Positions 1 through 9,541 are shown, numbered from the stretch's first letter. The stretch: DNA of 64,000 bases from Tritonibacter aquimaris (GCF_009617595.1 NZ_WIXK01000005.1:62001-126000), one strand, 5' to 3'. The notes: generated from the sequence alone by a model not told the origin. Numbers and translations: made by a program.

Positions 1-655
1 TGTTGAGGAAGTTATTGCCTTGAAGCCATTGGCCCGTTTCAAGCGCTGCATCCGTGTCGAGGCCCGCAACAGAAGACCGCAGTTCCTTGGAGACGGATTT
101 CTGCATCTCAGCAAAGCGGATCTGCAGGTTGACCTGCTGCACGCCGCCAACGCTCATCAGGTTTGACACCCGCTCAGGCGCATAACGTTCTGCAAGATCC
201 AGCGCACGTTGCAGGCGCGCCGCGCTGCTTACGGTGCCAGAGAGAACGATGCCATCATTGGCGGTGCGGACTTCGATTTTTTCACCCGGAATAATCTGAC
301 GCAGGCGTTCTTTGAACTCGCTCACATCTGCGGCCACGCGCACATCCACATTGGTGATCAACCGCCCCGATGGATCCAGCAGGGTAAGCGTGGTCAGGCC
401 AGGCTCTTTCCCCAAAACATAGATCGAACGATCCGACAGCGATGAAATATCTGCAATGCTGGGATTGGCGATGGTCAATTCCGCAAAGGGAGAATCGCTT
501 TCCACAACAACAGCCCGGTTCATCGGGACATCCAAAGTGGTTGTTACGCCCTGACGTACCACGCGCAGACCATTGGCTGCGGCGCTATCTGCCAGCGGCA
601 TAGAAAACAGAGCAACCCCGGTTAGGGCTGCTGCCAACAAACGTTTAAATGACAT
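1..655 (-). CDS. cpaC: Flp/Tad pilus secretin CpaC (RcpA), N-terminal part
   Basis: The gene runs off the left edge; 218 residues from its start at 655 are visible. A signal peptide (about residues 1-27, ending ADSAAA) is followed by the pilus-specific N-terminal secretin domain (about 30-100, with PFAELTIANPSIADI) and a BON-like segment (about 105-160, with IEVRTANDGIVLSGTV). The channel-forming domain is cut off. In the family this protein forms the outer-membrane pore through which Flp pili extrude. It follows cpaB on the same strand after 281 bp, the usual cpaB-cpaC order of tad loci. Identification rests on domain pattern and context. Confidence 0.88.
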   Translation of the reverse strand, partial: MSFKRLLAAALTGVALFSMPLADSAAANGLRVVRQGVTTTLDVPMNRAVVVESDSPFAELTIANPSIADISSLSDRSIYVLGKEPGLTTLTLLDPSGRLITNVDVRVAADVSEFKERLRQIIPGEKIEVRTANDGIVLSGTVSSAARLQRALDLAERYAPERVSNLMSVGGVQQVNLQIRFAEMQKSVSKELRSSVAGLDTDAALETGQWLQGNNFLN

Positions 656-881
656 GTGACCTGCCTTTCCGATCACGCCTCTAGGTTCGGGTCTTTTTGC
701 CCGGATTTTTGGTACTGTGCGGTATAGCGTTAGTTAATGCAATAATCATTGTGTGAGCACGGCCCGGTGTGGAGGCGGTGCAACAGCACATTGAATGCCA
801 CTCCGGGTTGATATTTGGCCATGCAGAGATGTTTTTAACACCGGGCGGCTAGTTCGGCCAAGTGGTTGTTAATGACGTAAT

Positions 882-907
882 ACAGGACGACGAATCCGCC
901 GTCCTGT
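882..907 (-). other. hairpin between cpaB and cpaC
   Basis: ACAGGACG (882-889) pairs perfectly with CGTCCTGT (900-907) around a 10-base loop, just downstream of the cpaB stop. There is no U-run on the minus strand, so it is not a standard terminator. It could adjust relative expression or mRNA stability of cpaB and cpaC (inference). Confidence 0.35.
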
Positions 908-936
908 GTAGAAGGTGCTAAAATATCTTTAAATAA

Positions 937-1794
937 TCAGTTGGTACAGGGAATCTGAACCGTAATCACCTCGGTGCCACGACGGTTTTTGATCGTGCAG
1001 ACTTTCTCTTCCGGTTGGATGACAGGAGCTTCCTGTGCGGTCACGCCCAACAGTTTTCGTTGGTCAATTTCGATGACAGAGGCAATGGTGTCATCCTCTG
1101 CTCCAACCAAGGCCAGTGACAGCCGGCCGGTAGACTGTGCTTGCGCCAAAGCGGCCACTTGCTCTGGTTTCACCGACACGGTCACTGTTCGTGCAAGGAC
1201 CGTTCCGTCAACATTGCCAGCTTTTTGGTCAACGGCGACAAGTTCGATATTGGACTGAATGAGACGAGTGACTTCGCCCATTGCTTGTCCGGCGCCATTC
1301 ACCATATCACCGGTCCAATAGATATCGACACGGTCACTTGGGCGCAGGAAGCCCGACACCCCCGAGGCCACGTCGACCTTGATGGCAAAGGCACGCATGC
1401 CACGGGCCAGGCGCGAAGTAATGCCAGCCTCTTCGCCGGGTTTTGTCACTTTGACGGCAAGGATCGCCTCGCCAATTTCCATTTCACGTAGCACGACACG
1501 CTTGTCTTCGGGGCGATCCGGCGGAAACAGGCTCTCGGTGCTCTGGAAGGTGCCTTCGGGCAGGCTTTCCTTGGGCCAGCGTACCATACGCACTGCATCG
1601 GGCAGCAGTTTTTGACCGTATTTCAGCGGTTCATTTGCCACATAGATCTCTACGGTTGGAATGTTTTCTACCCGTGCAGATCGTTCTTGAGCCAGTGCGG
1701 TTTTATAGGCTGCAAAGCGGTCTTTCACCATCATTGTAGCGCCACCCGCAAGGGCGACCCCAACAACAAGCACAATTCCGAAAACAGCGCGCAT
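937..1794 (-). CDS. cpaB: Flp pilus assembly protein CpaB (RcpC)
   Basis: A 285-residue protein with one N-terminal membrane anchor (about residues 3-20, VFGIVLVVGVALAGG), a SAF-type domain (about 40-110, with PLKYGQKLLPDAVRMVRWP) and an RcpC domain (about 120-235, with GMRAFAIKVDVASGVSGFL). CpaB is a periplasmic component of the Tad/Flp pilus machine, thought to work with the secretin. The start at 1794 is preferred because GGAG sits six bases upstream and the membrane anchor follows at once; an in-frame start 42 bases further upstream would only add a non-anchor tail. It lies between the pilin genes and cpaC. Confidence 0.9.
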   Translation of the reverse strand: MRAVFGIVLVVGVALAGGATMMVKDRFAAYKTALAQERSARVENIPTVEIYVANEPLKYGQKLLPDAVRMVRWPKESLPEGTFQSTESLFPPDRPEDKRVVLREMEIGEAILAVKVTKPGEEAGITSRLARGMRAFAIKVDVASGVSGFLRPSDRVDIYWTGDMVNGAGQAMGEVTRLIQSNIELVAVDQKAGNVDGTVLARTVTVSVKPEQVAALAQAQSTGRLSLALVGAEDDTIASVIEIDQRKLLGVTAQEAPVIQPEEKVCTIKNRRGTEVITVQIPCTN

Positions 1795-1913
1795 GTACAG
1801 CTCCAGCGTTAAGGGCGCCCAACGCGCCGGTGCCAAATTCTTTTGACCAGCTTCCCAATTTCTAGGAATGATATGTGTTTTGCGAACATTCGGCAGCTAT
1901 GTCCGTTGGACGG

Positions 1914-2120
1914 TTATTCCAGTGCCGAACCTTTTGCGACAACATCCGTACCAGTTGCATCCATATAGGTAGAGATTGCAGCTAATACGTTTTCGGCTCC
2001 ATCGCGCAGCGGTGTGGTCAAAAGTAAGATTGCAGCCATCACAACCGCAGTAAGGATGACCCAATCAACAGTGATTGCGCCGCATTCGTCGTCGCGAAAT
2101 CTATGAAGATATCGTTGCAT
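1914..2120 (-). CDS. Flp family pilin, second copy
   Basis: A 68-residue class III (Flp) pilin: short basic leader, predicted cleavage after Gly14 (CG then AITVD), then a hydrophobic helix and a short polar tail. The residue at +5 of the mature protein is Asp19, where most type IV pilins have Glu. The alignment register is identical to the pilin at 2237-2440, so this is a tandem paralog. A Cys13 just before the cleavage site differs from the Ser in the other copy. The ribosome binding site is weak (GAGAG), unlike the strong one of the first pilin, which suggests a minor or alternative pilin (inference). Confidence 0.82.
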   Translation of the reverse strand: MQRYLHRFRDDECGAITVDWVILTAVVMAAILLLTTPLRDGAENVLAAISTYMDATGTDVVAKGSALE

Positions 2121-2236
2121 ATTGCTCTCGCCGACTTATCCAATGTTCGAGGCGCGCCAGAAAGCCCTGGCGCAACCTTTTTCGTACCAACTGAAACAGC
2201 AAGCAATGCCTGCGTAGCTCAGCTGAAGCGGGTCGA

Positions 2237-2440
2237 TTACTCGATCGCGCCGGTGGTGCCCAGAGCGGTACCGGTTGCGTCCAGGTAAGTACCTGTCGAG
2301 TCAACCAGAGTTTCGGTGGAAGTGGAGATGCCGGAATAAACAACGCCAGCCAGAGCAGCAACAGCAGCGGTCAGAACAACCCAGTCAACAGTCACGGCAC
2401 CGGATTCGTCTTTGCGGAAGTTTTTGAAGAATTTGATCAT
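2237..2440 (-). CDS. Flp family major pilin
   Basis: A 67-residue Flp pilin. The leader MIKFFKNFRKDESG is predicted to be cut after Gly14 by a TadV-type prepilin peptidase, giving a mature protein that starts AVTVDWVVLTAAVAA. The tail is rich in Thr, Ser and Gly. The start at 2440 is chosen because GGAGGG lies about eight bases upstream; the longer in-frame start at 2455 would overlap that site. It is the first gene of the pilus operon and has the best ribosome binding site there, as expected for the major structural subunit of Flp pili. Confidence 0.88.
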   Translation of the reverse strand: MIKFFKNFRKDESGAVTVDWVVLTAAVAALAGVVYSGISTSTETLVDSTGTYLDATGTALGTTGAIE

Positions 2441-2800
2441 GATTAGTCCCTCCAAAGGATCTCATATACACTTAACTCAACCGCGGCGGCATTTAGCGGG
2501 GGGGCTCTCTCACCAGCGGATCCCCTATCCGTTGCGGTATGTGCATATATAGCCAATGGAGAATGGCAGCATTTGGGCTGAAAATCGGACTCACGTGCCC
2601 AATTTTAACTTCTTAGAAGTGATTGGCGTAAGTTATTGAAAGTAAACGCAATAAGAGAGAGTTATTTGTGTGTTTACGTGTCTAGCGAGCGGCAATTCTC
2701 CGCAAATGTGGCGAAATCGCCCAATTTAATACGCTTTTTCTGGTGATTTCTGCCCGAATGATAAAAACTTCCTTAATTGTTATTTAATCTGGGTGGCAAA
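2441..2800. promoter_or_regulatory. Divergent promoter region, pilin operon and transglycosylase
   Basis: About 360 bases with no convincing gene. The stretch is visibly richer in A and T than its neighbours from about 2540 to 2780 and lies between two divergently transcribed genes, so it should carry the Flp pilin promoter (minus) and the transglycosylase promoter (plus). No operator with clear symmetry was found. Confidence 0.5.
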
Positions 2801-3643
2801 ATGCTCCTTTTGCGAAGTCTTTGCGCTGTGTTTTTGATGGCTGGAAGCGTTCACGCGCAGACAATCGAATCTCCACAGCAGGGAACAGCTGAGGTTGCGC
2901 CCCGCAAAACCCCGGCACCGTTTCCAAAGTTTAAGTCCAAAACCGTGCGCCCGCCCAAGCCGGGCACCAATAAACGCATACTGATTCAGATCGAGCCGAA
3001 ACTGGATGTTGCTCCCAAGGCTGATGTCAGAGGTTCTGAGCAGGTGCAGCTGCCGCAGCCCGCAAAGTTCGCCAGCTTCTGGCAGGAGGTGTCACCAAAG
3101 CTCGACAACTCCGGCCCCGGTCGGCTGGAGCCTGCTTTGCTTGCGGTGCAGAAACAGTCCGGGCTGGCTGCGCCGCGTCTGCAGGCGCTGGACGATCTGT
3201 CCAAGGCCCACGGTATTCCTATTTTGGTGGAGACCGTAAACACACAGGTGTCGCCCGCGCTGGTGTTGGCGGTGATGATGGTTGAAAGCGCGGGGCGCGC
3301 AGATGCGCTAAGCAGCGCAGGCGCGCAGGGGTTGATGCAGCTGATGCCCGATACGGCGGCGCGATTTGGCGTGAAAGACGCCTTTGACCCGGCGCAAAAC
3401 GTGGCGGGTGGTGTCAGATATCTCGATTGGCTGATGGAGAAGTTCGAAGGGGACCCGATCCTGGTGTTGGCTGCTTATAACGCGGGGGCAGGCTCCATTC
3501 GGGATCACAAAGGGGTGCCGCCATACCCCGAAACACGCGACTATGTGCCCAAGGTTCTGGCAGCGTTTAGTGTTGCGCGGGGCCTTTGTAAAACACCGCC
3601 GCAGCTGATTTCAGATGGTTGCGTGTTTCACGCGCTGAAATAA
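2801..3643 (+). CDS. Secreted lytic transglycosylase (SLT domain)
   Basis: A 280-residue exported enzyme that should cleave peptidoglycan glycan strands in the periplasm. Residues 1-20 form a signal peptide ending VHAQ, followed by a Pro/Lys-rich linker. The catalytic domain occupies about residues 140-270: the catalytic Glu162 is in MMVESAGR, followed by GLMQLMPDTA, AAYNAGAGSI and ETRDYV, the standard SLT family 1 motifs. The ATG at 2801 is used rather than an in-frame TTG at 2777 because GGGTGG precedes it and the signal peptide follows directly. It is divergent from the Flp pilus operon, where a wall-opening enzyme would make sense (inference). Confidence 0.9.
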   Translation: MLLLRSLCAVFLMAGSVHAQTIESPQQGTAEVAPRKTPAPFPKFKSKTVRPPKPGTNKRILIQIEPKLDVAPKADVRGSEQVQLPQPAKFASFWQEVSPKLDNSGPGRLEPALLAVQKQSGLAAPRLQALDDLSKAHGIPILVETVNTQVSPALVLAVMMVESAGRADALSSAGAQGLMQLMPDTAARFGVKDAFDPAQNVAGGVRYLDWLMEKFEGDPILVLAAYNAGAGSIRDHKGVPPYPETRDYVPKVLAAFSVARGLCKTPPQLISDGCVFHALK

Positions 3644-3644
3644 C

Positions 3645-3670
3645 AAAGGCCGCGCAAGGGCGCGGCCTTT
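3645..3670. terminator. bidirectional terminator
   Basis: An 11-bp perfect stem, AAAGGCCGCGC (3645-3655) with GCGCGGCCTTT (3660-3670), loop AAGG, between two convergent genes. Confidence 0.85.
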
Positions 3671-3693
3671 ATGAATGCTGGTCAGAGCAAGGA

Positions 3694-4320
3694 TTAGTCG
3701 ACCAGCGTGGCCTCTGTGGCTTTCACCATGTCGTCCATGCTCACACCATCCGCGAGCTCGACAACCTTTAGGCCGCCCTCAACCACATCAAGCACACCCA
3801 GGTTGGTGATGATACGGTCAACAACACCTCTGCCGGTCAGCGGCAGGGTGCAGGCTTTCAGCAGTTTGGAATCACCGTGTTTGTTGGTGTGATCCATCAC
3901 CACAACCACACGGCCAACACCGGCCACCAGATCCATGGCGCCGCCCATGCCTTTGACCAGCTTCCCGGGAATCATCCAGTTTGCCAGATCGCCGTTTTCG
4001 GCCACTTCCATCGCGCCAAGGATCGCCATGGCGATTTTACCGCCCCGGATCATCGCAAAGGACTGTGCGCTGTCGAAATAGGCGGTTTGCGGCAGCTCGG
4101 TGATGGTCTGCTTGCCTGCGTTGATCAGGTCTGCGTCCTCATCGCCGGCCACAGGGAAGGGGCCCATGCCCAGCATGCCGTTTTCCGACTGCAGCGTCAC
4201 TTCTACGCCTTCGGGGATGTAGTTTGACACCAGCGTCGGGATGCCGATGCCGAGGTTCACATACCAGCCGTCCTGCAGCTCCTGTGCGGCGCGGGCCGCC
4301 ATTTGGTTACGATCCCACAT
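3694..4320 (-). CDS. 3-oxoacid CoA-transferase, subunit B
   Basis: A 208-residue beta subunit of a succinyl-CoA:3-ketoacid (acetoacetate-type) CoA-transferase. It contains the glycine-rich NLGIGIPT segment (about residues 22-29) and the SENG motif with the catalytic Glu46 that forms the glutamyl-CoA intermediate. Its start lies three bases after the stop of the subunit A gene, so the two are co-transcribed and translationally coupled. The pair would activate acetoacetate or a related 3-oxoacid with CoA from succinyl-CoA. Whether it serves ketone-body/PHB turnover (scoB/atoA) or the beta-ketoadipate pathway (pcaJ) cannot be told here; no pca genes are adjacent. Confidence 0.93.
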   Translation of the reverse strand: MWDRNQMAARAAQELQDGWYVNLGIGIPTLVSNYIPEGVEVTLQSENGMLGMGPFPVAGDEDADLINAGKQTITELPQTAYFDSAQSFAMIRGGKIAMAILGAMEVAENGDLANWMIPGKLVKGMGGAMDLVAGVGRVVVVMDHTNKHGDSKLLKACTLPLTGRGVVDRIITNLGVLDVVEGGLKVVELADGVSMDDMVKATEATLVD

Positions 4321-4323
4321 GGA

Positions 4324-5037
4324 TTAAGCCTCCCGTACAGTGCGCTGTTCGATGCGCTTTTCATGATCGCCCTGAATGATGCGGTGCACGTAAATGCCGG
4401 GCAGGTGGATCGCATCCGGGTCCAGTGATCCGGTTGGTACGATCTCTTCCACTTCAACCACACAGATCTTGCCGCAGGTCGCAGCAGGCGCATTAAAGTT
4501 GCGTGCGGTCTTGCGGAACACCAGATTGCCGGTTTCGTCCGCTTTCCAGGCTTTCACAATGGCAAGATCGGCAAAGATGCCTTCTTCCATGATGTAGTCT
4601 TCCATCGCACCCTCGGGGCCGGTGGGGAACTGCTTCTCCAGCTTGCCTTCCGCGATCACGGTGCCCACGCCGGTCTTGGTGAAAAAGCCCGGAATGCCAG
4701 CACCGCCGGCACGCATGCGTTCCGCCAGGGTGCCCTGCGGGTTGAATTCAAGTTCAAGCTCACCTGACAGGTACTGGCGCATGAATTCCGCGTTCTCTCC
4801 CACATAGGATGAGATCATTTTCTTGACCTGACGCGTTTGCAACAGGATGCCGATGCCAAAATCATCAACGCCCGCATTGTTGGATGCAAAGGTCAGATCC
4901 TTGGTGCCTGCGTCTTTGATCGCATCAAGCAACAGTTCCGGAATACCGCAGAGGCCAAAGCCACCTGCCGCGATGAACATGCCGTCATGCAAAAGCCCAT
5001 CAAGGGCCTCGGCGGCATTGGAATACACTTTCTTCAT
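4324..5037 (-). CDS. 3-oxoacid CoA-transferase, subunit A
   Basis: A 237-residue alpha subunit partnering with the downstream gene. The CoA-transferase family I signature GGFGLCGIPE is at residues 25-34, and FNPQGTLAERMRAGGAGIP follows in the middle of the protein. The start at 5037 has GGAGG eight bases upstream; a longer reading frame to 5097 has no such signal. First gene of a two-gene operon. Confidence 0.93.
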   Translation of the reverse strand: MKKVYSNAAEALDGLLHDGMFIAAGGFGLCGIPELLLDAIKDAGTKDLTFASNNAGVDDFGIGILLQTRQVKKMISSYVGENAEFMRQYLSGELELEFNPQGTLAERMRAGGAGIPGFFTKTGVGTVIAEGKLEKQFPTGPEGAMEDYIMEEGIFADLAIVKAWKADETGNLVFRKTARNFNAPAATCGKICVVEVEEIVPTGSLDPDAIHLPGIYVHRIIQGDHEKRIEQRTVREA

Positions 5038-5166
5038 GAAGTCCTCCCGACTACTGAGATTTGCCCGAACTTGTCGCGTTGGGGCTGTCGGTGTCAAGAA
5101 TACTGAGAGGTTTGGGTATTTCTACGGAAACGCCACGCGCCGGACTTCCGCGCGGTCGCAGGCACA

Positions 5167-5201
5167 GAAAAACCGCCACAAACGCTTGGTTTGCAGCGGT
5201 T
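5167..5201 (-). terminator. terminator of topA
   Basis: A symmetrical hairpin: AACCGC (5171-5176) with GCGGTT (5196-5201) and an inner CAAAC/GTTTG stem. On the minus strand the outer arm continues into a run of U, as in an intrinsic terminator. Confidence 0.8.
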
Positions 5202-5224
5202 AATTCTCAACAATTCAAAACAGA

Positions 5225-7906
5225 TCAGGCTTCGTCGTCTGCCTTGGCAGCTGTTGCCTTCTTTGTGGTGCTTGTCTTTTTTGCGGTGGTTTTCTTCGCT
5301 GTGGTCTTTTTGGCTGCAGCTTTTTTCTTTGGGGCTTTTTTGCCCGCTTTCTCTGCAATCAAGGCCACCGCCATTTCAACGGTCACGTCTTTTGGCTCAA
5401 CATCCTTGGGCAGGGTCGCGTTGACCTTCTCCCATTTCACATAGGGGCCATAACGGCCGTCCATGATCTGGATTGCACCGCCGCCATCTGGGTGGTCGCC
5501 CAGTTCCTTCAGCGCTTTCGCCGCCGCGCGGCGGCCACGGCCCGGATTGGCGCGTTTCTCCGCGATCATTTCGGTGGCAAGGTTCATGCCGATTTCAAAG
5601 ACATCCATGGTCTCTTTGAGGTTCACATAAACCGGTTTTTCTTCATCTGGCAGCTGGTGCATCAAATAGGGGCCAAAACGCCCGAGGTTCGATGCAACAA
5701 CACCACCGTCTGGGTGCTTGCCGATCTCACGCGGCAGGGTCAGCAGGGTGACGGCCTGCTCCAGCGTGATATCATTCGGGCCCCAGCCCGGCAGGTAGTC
5801 TTTGTTTTGCTTGGGCAGCGACGAACGCGGGGGTTTCTTGTTCTCAGGCGTGGCCTCGCCACGTTGCACATAGGGACCAAAGCGGCCTGACTTCAGGTGG
5901 ATCTCATCACCGGCGTCTTCACCTAGAACGCGCTCATAGCCTTCAGCACCTTCGCCAGAAATCGGGCGGGTGTAGTTGCATTCCGGGTAGTTGCCGCAGC
6001 CAACAAAGCCGCCGGTACGTGAGGTTTTGAGATGCAGTTGACCGGTGCCACATTTCGGACAGCAGCGCGGATCGGTGCCATCCTCGCGCGTCGGATACAG
6101 CTGCGGCGCAAGCGCATCATCCAGCACATCCAGAACTTCGGAAATCCGCAGATCTGAGGTTTCCGAGATCGCCGCCGAGAAATCGCGCCAGAACTGGCCG
6201 AGCAGATCTTTGTAGTCGTGCTCTCCGGCAGAGACATTGTCGAGCTGATCTTCCAGTTCGGCGGTGAACGTATAGCCCACATATTTGCGGAAGAAGTTCA
6301 GCAAGAAGATCGTAACAATCCGGCCCTTATCCTCGGGGAATAGGCGGTTTTTGTCTTTGCGTACATAGTCACGATCCTGGATCGTGGTAATCACGGATGC
6401 ATAGGTCGACGGGCGGCCAATGCCAAGCTCTTCCATCCGCTTGACCAGCGTCGCCTCAGTATAACGGGGCGGGGGCTGGGTGTGGTGCTGCAACGCCAGC
6501 ACCGATGTATTGGCCGACAGCACAGCTGCGTCTTTGCCAGCTTTTTCGAAATCCGCCTGCAACGAGCCCGCAAATTTGATCGCTTCGCCCTGCATCACCT
6601 GCGGCAGACGTTTGTCATCATCATCTGTGACAACGTCGTCGCGGCCTTCTTCATAGACCCGCATGAAGCCATCAAACAGCATCACCTGGCCGGTGGCGCG
6701 CAGCACAACCTGCGCATCTGCTGAGGCAATATCAACCGTGGTGCGTTCCAGACGTGCCCCTGCCATCTGACAGGCCAGGGTGCGTTTCCAGATCAGATCG
6801 TACAGTTTGCGCTGATCATCTTCGGAAACCTTCAGCGAGGCAGCATCGCGGCCCATGTCGGTGGGACGGATACATTCGTGCGCTTCTTGCGCGTTCTTGG
6901 CTTTGTTTTTGTAGATGCGCGGCTCAGACGGCACATATTCCGCGCCATAGCGCTTTTCGATCTCGGCACGCGCAGCTGTCACAGCCTCGGGTGCCATGTC
7001 GATACCATCGGTACGCATATAGGTAATCAGCCCGGCCTCATACAGGCGCTGTGCTGTGTTCATGCACTGTCGCGCACCCATGCCAAACTTGCGGCTGGCT
7101 TCCTGCTGCAATGTTGATGTCATAAAGGGCGCAGATGGATTGCGCGACGCGGGCTTTGCTTCGACCGAGCGCGCAGTGAAATCCCGTGATTCAACCGCCT
7201 GAACCGCCAGTTCCGCCGCAGTGGAATTGGCCAGATCAAACTTGTCGAGCTTGTCGCCACCCAAAACCGTCAGCCGGGCTTCAAACTCCTGGCCGCGCGG
7301 TGTGGTCATCACGGCCTTCACCGACCAGTATTCGCGTGGGTTGAACGCCTCAATCTCCATCTCACGTTCAACGATCAAACGCAGGCAAACCGATTGCACC
7401 CGCCCGGCAGAGCGTGCGCCCGGCAGTTTGCGCCAAAGCACCGGCGAAAGGTTGAACCCAACAAGATAGTCAAGCGCACGTCGCGCCAGATAGGCTTCGA
7501 CCAGCGGCATGTCGACCTGACGCGGGTTTTGCATCGCCTCGGTCACAGCTTCCTTGGTGATCGCATTGAACGTCACCCGGCTAACGCTGGTGGATTTCTT
7601 GATCGAACGACGTTTTGTCAGCGCTTCCTGCAGGTGCCAGCTGATCGCTTCTCCTTCGCGATCGGGGTCAGTTGCGAGGATCAACTCATCGTCGGTCTTC
7701 AGCGCATCCGCGATGGCTTTCACGTGTTTGCGGCTGTCTGCACCCACTTCCCATGTCATCGCAAAAGCGTCATCCGGGTCAACGGATCCGTTTTTCGCGG
7801 GCAAGTCCCGCACGTGCCCATAGGAGGCCAATACCGTGTAATCGGAGCCAAGGTATTTGTTGATCGTTTTAGCTTTTGCCGGCGATTCGACGACTACAAC
7901 TGGCAT
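5225..7906 (-). CDS. topA: DNA topoisomerase I
   Basis: An 893-residue type IA topoisomerase that relaxes negative supercoils. The N-terminal Toprim domain starts VVVESPAKAKTINKYLG and holds ATDPDREGEAISWHL. The active-site tyrosine is Tyr296 in YMRTDGIDM. A zinc-ribbon with a CPKC pair and CGNYPEC follows near residues 615-650, then Topo_C repeats with FGPYV/YGPYVK motifs. The last 40 residues are a low-complexity Lys/Ala/Thr tail, common in alphaproteobacterial TopA and probably DNA-binding. It is downstream of dprA on the same strand (207-base gap), a frequent smf-topA pairing. Confidence 0.97.
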   Translation of the reverse strand: MPVVVVESPAKAKTINKYLGSDYTVLASYGHVRDLPAKNGSVDPDDAFAMTWEVGADSRKHVKAIADALKTDDELILATDPDREGEAISWHLQEALTKRRSIKKSTSVSRVTFNAITKEAVTEAMQNPRQVDMPLVEAYLARRALDYLVGFNLSPVLWRKLPGARSAGRVQSVCLRLIVEREMEIEAFNPREYWSVKAVMTTPRGQEFEARLTVLGGDKLDKFDLANSTAAELAVQAVESRDFTARSVEAKPASRNPSAPFMTSTLQQEASRKFGMGARQCMNTAQRLYEAGLITYMRTDGIDMAPEAVTAARAEIEKRYGAEYVPSEPRIYKNKAKNAQEAHECIRPTDMGRDAASLKVSEDDQRKLYDLIWKRTLACQMAGARLERTTVDIASADAQVVLRATGQVMLFDGFMRVYEEGRDDVVTDDDDKRLPQVMQGEAIKFAGSLQADFEKAGKDAAVLSANTSVLALQHHTQPPPRYTEATLVKRMEELGIGRPSTYASVITTIQDRDYVRKDKNRLFPEDKGRIVTIFLLNFFRKYVGYTFTAELEDQLDNVSAGEHDYKDLLGQFWRDFSAAISETSDLRISEVLDVLDDALAPQLYPTREDGTDPRCCPKCGTGQLHLKTSRTGGFVGCGNYPECNYTRPISGEGAEGYERVLGEDAGDEIHLKSGRFGPYVQRGEATPENKKPPRSSLPKQNKDYLPGWGPNDITLEQAVTLLTLPREIGKHPDGGVVASNLGRFGPYLMHQLPDEEKPVYVNLKETMDVFEIGMNLATEMIAEKRANPGRGRRAAAKALKELGDHPDGGGAIQIMDGRYGPYVKWEKVNATLPKDVEPKDVTVEMAVALIAEKAGKKAPKKKAAAKKTTAKKTTAKKTSTTKKATAAKADDEA

Positions 7907-8113
7907 AAATTAAGGACCTCTTCGGACGTATACGGCGGGTTCTATGGCTGGGCAAAGTGTCTTGCGCAAGGGGAGATTGTCAATCATGCAGCATCACATC
8001 GCCTATATGACCCATGTTTTCATAGCTCATTTATGCTGATTTTATGAGTGTAGCGCATTGAATTTGCAAAACAGTACGCAGCTGTATGCAAAATATTGGC
8101 GTATCCACGTGAA

Positions 8114-9283
8114 TCATCTTGAGATGTCGTCGCTGTTAATCTTCCGACAAATCAGACCACCGGGTTGGCGATCCACATCCCCTTGCAACTCTAGTTCAAC
8201 AAGCGCGGGCCCTACCTCTTGGGCAGATGTTGCAAGATCGCGGATCAATTGATCCTCCGGCAGCGGAGACGGGCCGAGCCGGTTCAAAATCTCCTGATGA
8301 AGCATCGCGGTTTCTTTCAAGCTGCGCTTTTCTGGTGGCGGAGCCGGTAATTCATCCGCTGCTGGGCGCTGAGGTTTGTGCAGGGCCTCAGCTGGCGGCA
8401 GAGTTGCGAGCACATCCTTTGAGCCGCGTATCAGAGCGGCGCCATCGCGAATCAAAAGATTGCACCCTGCGGCGCGGGCATCAAACGGGTGGCCGGGCAC
8501 GGCCATCACCTCACGTCCAAGGTCCAGCGCATCGCGGGCGGTGATCAGGCTGCCTGACTTTGCAGCCGCTTCGACCACCACAAGGGCGCGGCCCAATGCG
8601 GCGATGATGCGATTGCGTTTGGGAAAATGGCGCGCTTTGGGCGGCAACCCCATGGGCTGTTCCGACAGCAAGAGGCCGGTTTCACAGATTCGGTCCGCGA
8701 GCTGCGCATTTTCTGCCGGATATATAACGTCAACGCCGCCCGCCAAAACGGCAATGGTTCCGGTTTCAAGGGCGGCTTCATGGGCGGAGGTATCAATGCC
8801 GCGCGCAAGGCCGGAAATCACAACCTGTCCGTCTTGCCCCAGCCCACGGGCCAAAGCCCGCGCCATGCGCAACCCCAGTGAGGATGCATTGCGGGCCCCA
8901 ACCAGCGAAACCGCGGGCCGTTTGAGGGCCGATAGATCGCCCTTGGCCCAGATCAACGGCGGTGCATCTGCAAGATCTTTCAGTTGTTCAGGATATTCAG
9001 GATCACAAAAGCACAAAAGCCGCGCTTTGGCGGCTTTTGCGGCATCCAATTCGGCGTCCACGGTACTGGCTGGGCATATTTCATAGCCTTTAACACCAGC
9101 GGTGCGCGCCACTTCGGGCAACGCGGCCAGCGCATTCTGCGCTGAGCCATATGTGTCGAGCAGGCGGTGAAAAGTCACCGGTCCTACACGCCGAGAGCGC
9201 AACAGGCGAAGCCACGTATAACGAGTATCTTCCGTGGTGGGTGGGAGTGGGGGGTGAGTGGAAGAAGTGTGTTCTTCGATCAT
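8114..9283 (-). CDS. dprA: DNA-processing protein DprA (Smf)
   Basis: A 389-residue DprA. The Rossmann-like core (about residues 120-290) contains VSLVGARNASSLGLRMA, VISGLARGIDTSAHEAAL and LSEQPMG, and a C-terminal winged-helix-like domain follows. DprA loads RecA on incoming single-stranded DNA during transformation, and in relatives carrying a gene transfer agent it is needed for uptake of the packaged DNA. The start at 9283 is chosen because GGAG lies six bases upstream; a GTG four codons earlier falls in that site. An N-terminal helix-hairpin-helix-like region (RLLRSRRVGPVTFHRLL) precedes the core. Confidence 0.95.
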   Translation of the reverse strand: MIEEHTSSTHPPLPPTTEDTRYTWLRLLRSRRVGPVTFHRLLDTYGSAQNALAALPEVARTAGVKGYEICPASTVDAELDAAKAAKARLLCFCDPEYPEQLKDLADAPPLIWAKGDLSALKRPAVSLVGARNASSLGLRMARALARGLGQDGQVVISGLARGIDTSAHEAALETGTIAVLAGGVDVIYPAENAQLADRICETGLLLSEQPMGLPPKARHFPKRNRIIAALGRALVVVEAAAKSGSLITARDALDLGREVMAVPGHPFDARAAGCNLLIRDGAALIRGSKDVLATLPPAEALHKPQRPAADELPAPPPEKRSLKETAMLHQEILNRLGPSPLPEDQLIRDLATSAQEVGPALVELELQGDVDRQPGGLICRKINSDDISR

Positions 9284-9469
9284 CCGTTGCTCCACCTTGT
9301 TGCACCACCATGATTACGGTCACACCGGTTAACAGATGGTGAATGTTTTGTAGTTTTTTGGCTTTTTCCTAAAAAGGGTTCTATTCTACGTTGTCCAGCT
9401 TTCACCAAATGAAATCTTCATTCGCCCATAAAACTAAGAGGTTTTGTGCGGTTGTTGGGTAAAGTATTA

Positions 9470-9507
9470 AAATTAAAAAAGAAAAAGAGGTGGGCTTGGC
9501 CCACCTC
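9470..9507 (-). terminator. terminator of tldD
   Basis: A 9-bp perfect stem (GAGGTGGGC at 9487-9495 with GCCCACCTC at 9499-9507), three-base loop, followed on the minus strand by a nearly continuous U tract. Confidence 0.9.
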
Positions 9508-9541
9508 ATCTGGTGCATATTTTGGTTAATGGTAAAATTGT

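Noticed and set aside
5225-5345. Repeated Lys/Ala/Thr-coding sequence, which could look like a tandem repeat
   Set aside because: It is the low-complexity basic tail of TopA, common in Alphaproteobacteria.
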